DNA from: an uncultured Lachnospiraceae bacterium
Lineage (GTDB): Bacteria; Bacillota_A; Clostridia; Lachnospirales; Lachnospiraceae
NCBI GenBank assembly: GCA_949957035.1
Contig: CATLIP010000144.1
Coordinates: 1 to 6,381, forward strand
Reading direction: 5' to 3'
Length of the DNA stretch: 6,381 nucleotides
A program made the position numbers and the translations under genes. Position 1 is the stretch's first letter, and the number at the start of each line of letters is the position of its first letter. The notes under the pieces are model-generated. The model saw only the letters and a program-made list of their open reading frames with translations. It made no database searches and had not been told where the DNA came from. Shown piece by piece: positions 4,504 to 6,381 of this stretch.

Positions 4504-6381
4504 ATGAATTTTTTGGATGAATTTCAGAGTATCGTGCGGCGTTTTCCAGACAAAACAGCGATTGTTGACCGCGGCGGGAAACGAAGTACGACCTATGGGG
4601 AACTGGATGTGTTAAGCCGCAGGATTGCGGCGAAACTTAGAAAGTCCGGGAATCTGTCCGGGCAGGCGGTCATGGTCTGTATGGACAGGCGGATGGAGTA
4701 CGTGGCGGCGGAGATTGGCGTCATGATGGCAGGGGCGGCCTTCGTTCCTGTGGTGCCGGAATACCCGAAGGAGAGGCTTGATTACATACAAGAGGACTGT
4801 CAGGCGGCGGCAAGGATTGACGTAAGCTGGCTTGGGGATGTTGGGCAGTATGAGCCGGCTGTCCCTGCGAGACGCACGGACGGCAGCAGGGTAATGCTCA
4901 TATATACATCCGGCTCTACCGGAAGACCCAAGGGGATCGTCCACACGACGGCGAGTTTCTCACAGGGAGTCGTAAGGAACAGGCATGGCTTTCATTTGCA
5001 TGAAAAGGATGTGTTAGCAGCCATGGCGCCCATGTCCTTTGTGATTCTTGTTCTGGAATATTATGGTGTATTGAGCTGCGGCGGATGCGTCCACATCGTT
5101 GCGGAGGAGGCTCGCAAAGATGTACATATGATTGAGGAGTATTTCGACGAAAACGGTATTACCTGCGCGTTTATCAGTCCTCAGATGTTAAAGCTTTTTA
5201 AGAATAGAGCAGCGACGCTTGAGAAGATCTGTACGGGAAGCGAACGTGTCTCCATGCTGTCAGGCGACGGATACGACTTGTATAATATCTATGGAGCCAG
5301 CGAAACGGCTGCGATGGCGTCATACTATAAGATTGAGGAGGCTATGGAGAATACGCCCATCGGAAAGCCAGGGGAGGGCTTAGAATTTTTCCTGCTGGAC
5401 GAAGAAGGACAGGAAGTGGCAGAGGGAGAAACGGGTGAGATCTGTATCAAGGGCATCCTTGCCGAGGCTTACTTGAATCTTGAGGAACAGAGCGCCCACG
5501 CGTTCCAGAAACAGGAGGACGGGGAGATCCTCCTGCATACCGGAGACCTTGGCAAGAGACTTGCAGACGGGAATTACGTCTATGTCAACCGCAAGGATTG
5601 GATGGTGAAGATCAACGGACAGCGTGTGGAGACGGGAGAGATCGAGATTAGGATGGCTTCTGTGACGGATGTAGAAAATGCAGTGGTGAAGGCATTTGAA
5701 GATGAGAACGGGCAGAATTATCTCTGTGGTTTCTATGTATCAAAATCGGATGTGACGGCAGAGCAGATCAAAACAGTCCTCAAGAGTACATTGCCGGATT
5801 ATATGATTCCACGTTTCTTTAAGCGGATGGATGCGCTGCCAAAGAACGCCAACGGGAAGCTTGACCGTACCGTTTTACTGCCGCCGGGGATTGGGGAATA
5901 TAAGGCAGAATACCGGGAGCCGGAAAATGATACGGAGCGCAGGCTTTGTGAAGGCTTCGAGGAAGTCCTGCATTGCGGGACGACGGGCAGAGAGGATGAT
6001 TTCTTCCGGCTTGGCGGAGATTCCATCAATGTATTGCAGTTATTGGAATGTCTGTCCGATTTACCCCTTACTCCGGAGATGGTCCTGAGGGGAAGGACTC
6101 CGGAGATGATTGCCGGCCTTCTTTTGGTGGAGCAGACGTCAGGTATTCGTAAGGCAGACTGTGAGAGGAAAGAGTATCCGCTGACGGATTCCCAGATGGG
6201 CGTCTATCTGGAGTGCGTTAACGACCCGGATGCCACCATGTACAATATTCCTATGTGCTGCGAATTGCCGGAGAATATCCAACTGGAGAGATTCAAGACT
6301 GCGGTGCAAAAGGCAGTGGCGCGCCACACATCCTTTGGTATCAATATTCTGCTGAGCAATGGGGCGCCTGTGATGTGCCTG
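4504..6381 (+). CDS. Non-ribosomal peptide synthetase, loading module A-T then C-domain start (3' truncated by window)
   Basis: The frame is open from ATG 4504 to the window end: 626 codons, no stop. A strong AAAAGGAGG site (4485-4493) fixes the start. Adenylation domain (about 1-460) core motifs: TYGEL (30-34), YTSGSTGRPKG (134-144), NIYGASE (261-267), GEICIKG (311-317), HTGDL (345-349), NRKDWMVKINGQRVETGEIE (362-381), LPDYMIP (430-436) and NGKLDR with catalytic Lys452. Thiolation domain: DDFFRLGGDSI, phosphopantetheine Ser507. A condensation domain begins with YPLTDSQMGVYLEC (558-571); its HHxxxD motif lies beyond the edge. No condensation domain precedes the adenylation domain, so this is an initiation module. 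The usual Asp contacting the substrate alpha-amino group (GrsA Asp235) is Val180. Pocket residues by hand alignment to GrsA are V-I-L-F-C-G-I-A-M, hydrophobic. It adenylates a starter acid and loads it for condensation. Product unknown. Confidence 0.95.
   Translation, partial: MNFLDEFQSIVRRFPDKTAIVDRGGKRSTTYGELDVLSRRIAAKLRKSGNLSGQAVMVCMDRRMEYVAAEIGVMMAGAAFVPVVPEYPKERLDYIQEDCQAAARIDVSWLGDVGQYEPAVPARRTDGSRVMLIYTSGSTGRPKGIVHTTASFSQGVVRNRHGFHLHEKDVLAAMAPMSFVILVLEYYGVLSCGGCVHIVAEEARKDVHMIEEYFDENGITCAFISPQMLKLFKNRAATLEKICTGSERVSMLSGDGYDLYNIYGASETAAMASYYKIEEAMENTPIGKPGEGLEFFLLDEEGQEVAEGETGEICIKGILAEAYLNLEEQSAHAFQKQEDGEILLHTGDLGKRLADGNYVYVNRKDWMVKINGQRVETGEIEIRMASVTDVENAVVKAFEDENGQNYLCGFYVSKSDVTAEQIKTVLKSTLPDYMIPRFFKRMDALPKNANGKLDRTVLLPPGIGEYKAEYREPENDTERRLCEGFEEVLHCGTTGREDDFFRLGGDSINVLQLLECLSDLPLTPEMVLRGRTPEMIAGLLLVEQTSGIRKADCERKEYPLTDSQMGVYLECVNDPDATMYNIPMCCELPENIQLERFKTAVQKAVARHTSFGINILLSNGAPVMCL

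Noticed and set aside
4612..4944. Minus-strand open frames inside the NRPS gene (also 5799-6029 and 6139-6327), and plus-strand frame 5831-6088
   Set aside because: The NRPS frame is continuous across them with all core motifs in order; these are shadows.
1..6381. CRISPR array, tRNA, rRNA, insertion sequence or integration site
   Set aside because: No regularly spaced repeats, cloverleaf, transposase fragment or long direct or terminal repeats were seen by eye on either strand.

Overview
The window looks like chromosome from a low-GC Gram-positive anaerobe of the Clostridia, most plausibly Lachnospiraceae. This is inferred from strong AGGAGG-type ribosome binding sites, near-consensus sigma-A promoters, AT-rich intergenic DNA, lipoprotein signal peptides, a clostridial-type four-cysteine PurF and a clostridial-style NRPS. 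No species is claimed.

Left part (1-3103), all on the minus strand. purF (glutamine PRPP amidotransferase, first step of de novo purine synthesis) is transcribed leftward from a TTGACA/TATACT promoter. Its short leader holds a 16-bp UUCG-capped hairpin followed by five U. purF ends at a GC-rich hairpin. A separate sugar ABC transporter operon follows: promoter TTGACG-17-TATACT, a solute-binding lipoprotein, an intergenic terminator, then the N-terminus of a MalF-type permease that starts at GTG and runs off the left edge.

Middle (3104-3366). This is a divergent promoter region of 263 bp. The purF promoter points left and a probable extended -10 promoter points right. A 9-bp inverted repeat (3255-3263 / 3319-3327) brackets the rightward promoter and contains two smaller inverted repeats.

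Right part (3367-6381), plus strand. A secreted lipoprotein with a DUF3089-like alpha/beta-hydrolase domain (GHSQG nucleophile elbow) is followed after 27 nt by a non-ribosomal peptide synthetase that stays open to the right edge (626 codons visible). The visible NRPS order is adenylation, thiolation, then the start of a condensation domain, so it begins with a loading module. The adenylation domain has Val180 where amino-acid-activating domains carry the Asp that binds the substrate alpha-amino group, and its inferred pocket is hydrophobic. This suggests an unusual, possibly non-amino-acid starter. The hydrolase-NRPS pair looks like the 5' edge of a biosynthetic gene cluster and is the most interesting part of the window. 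purF and the sugar transporter look like ordinary flanking genes.
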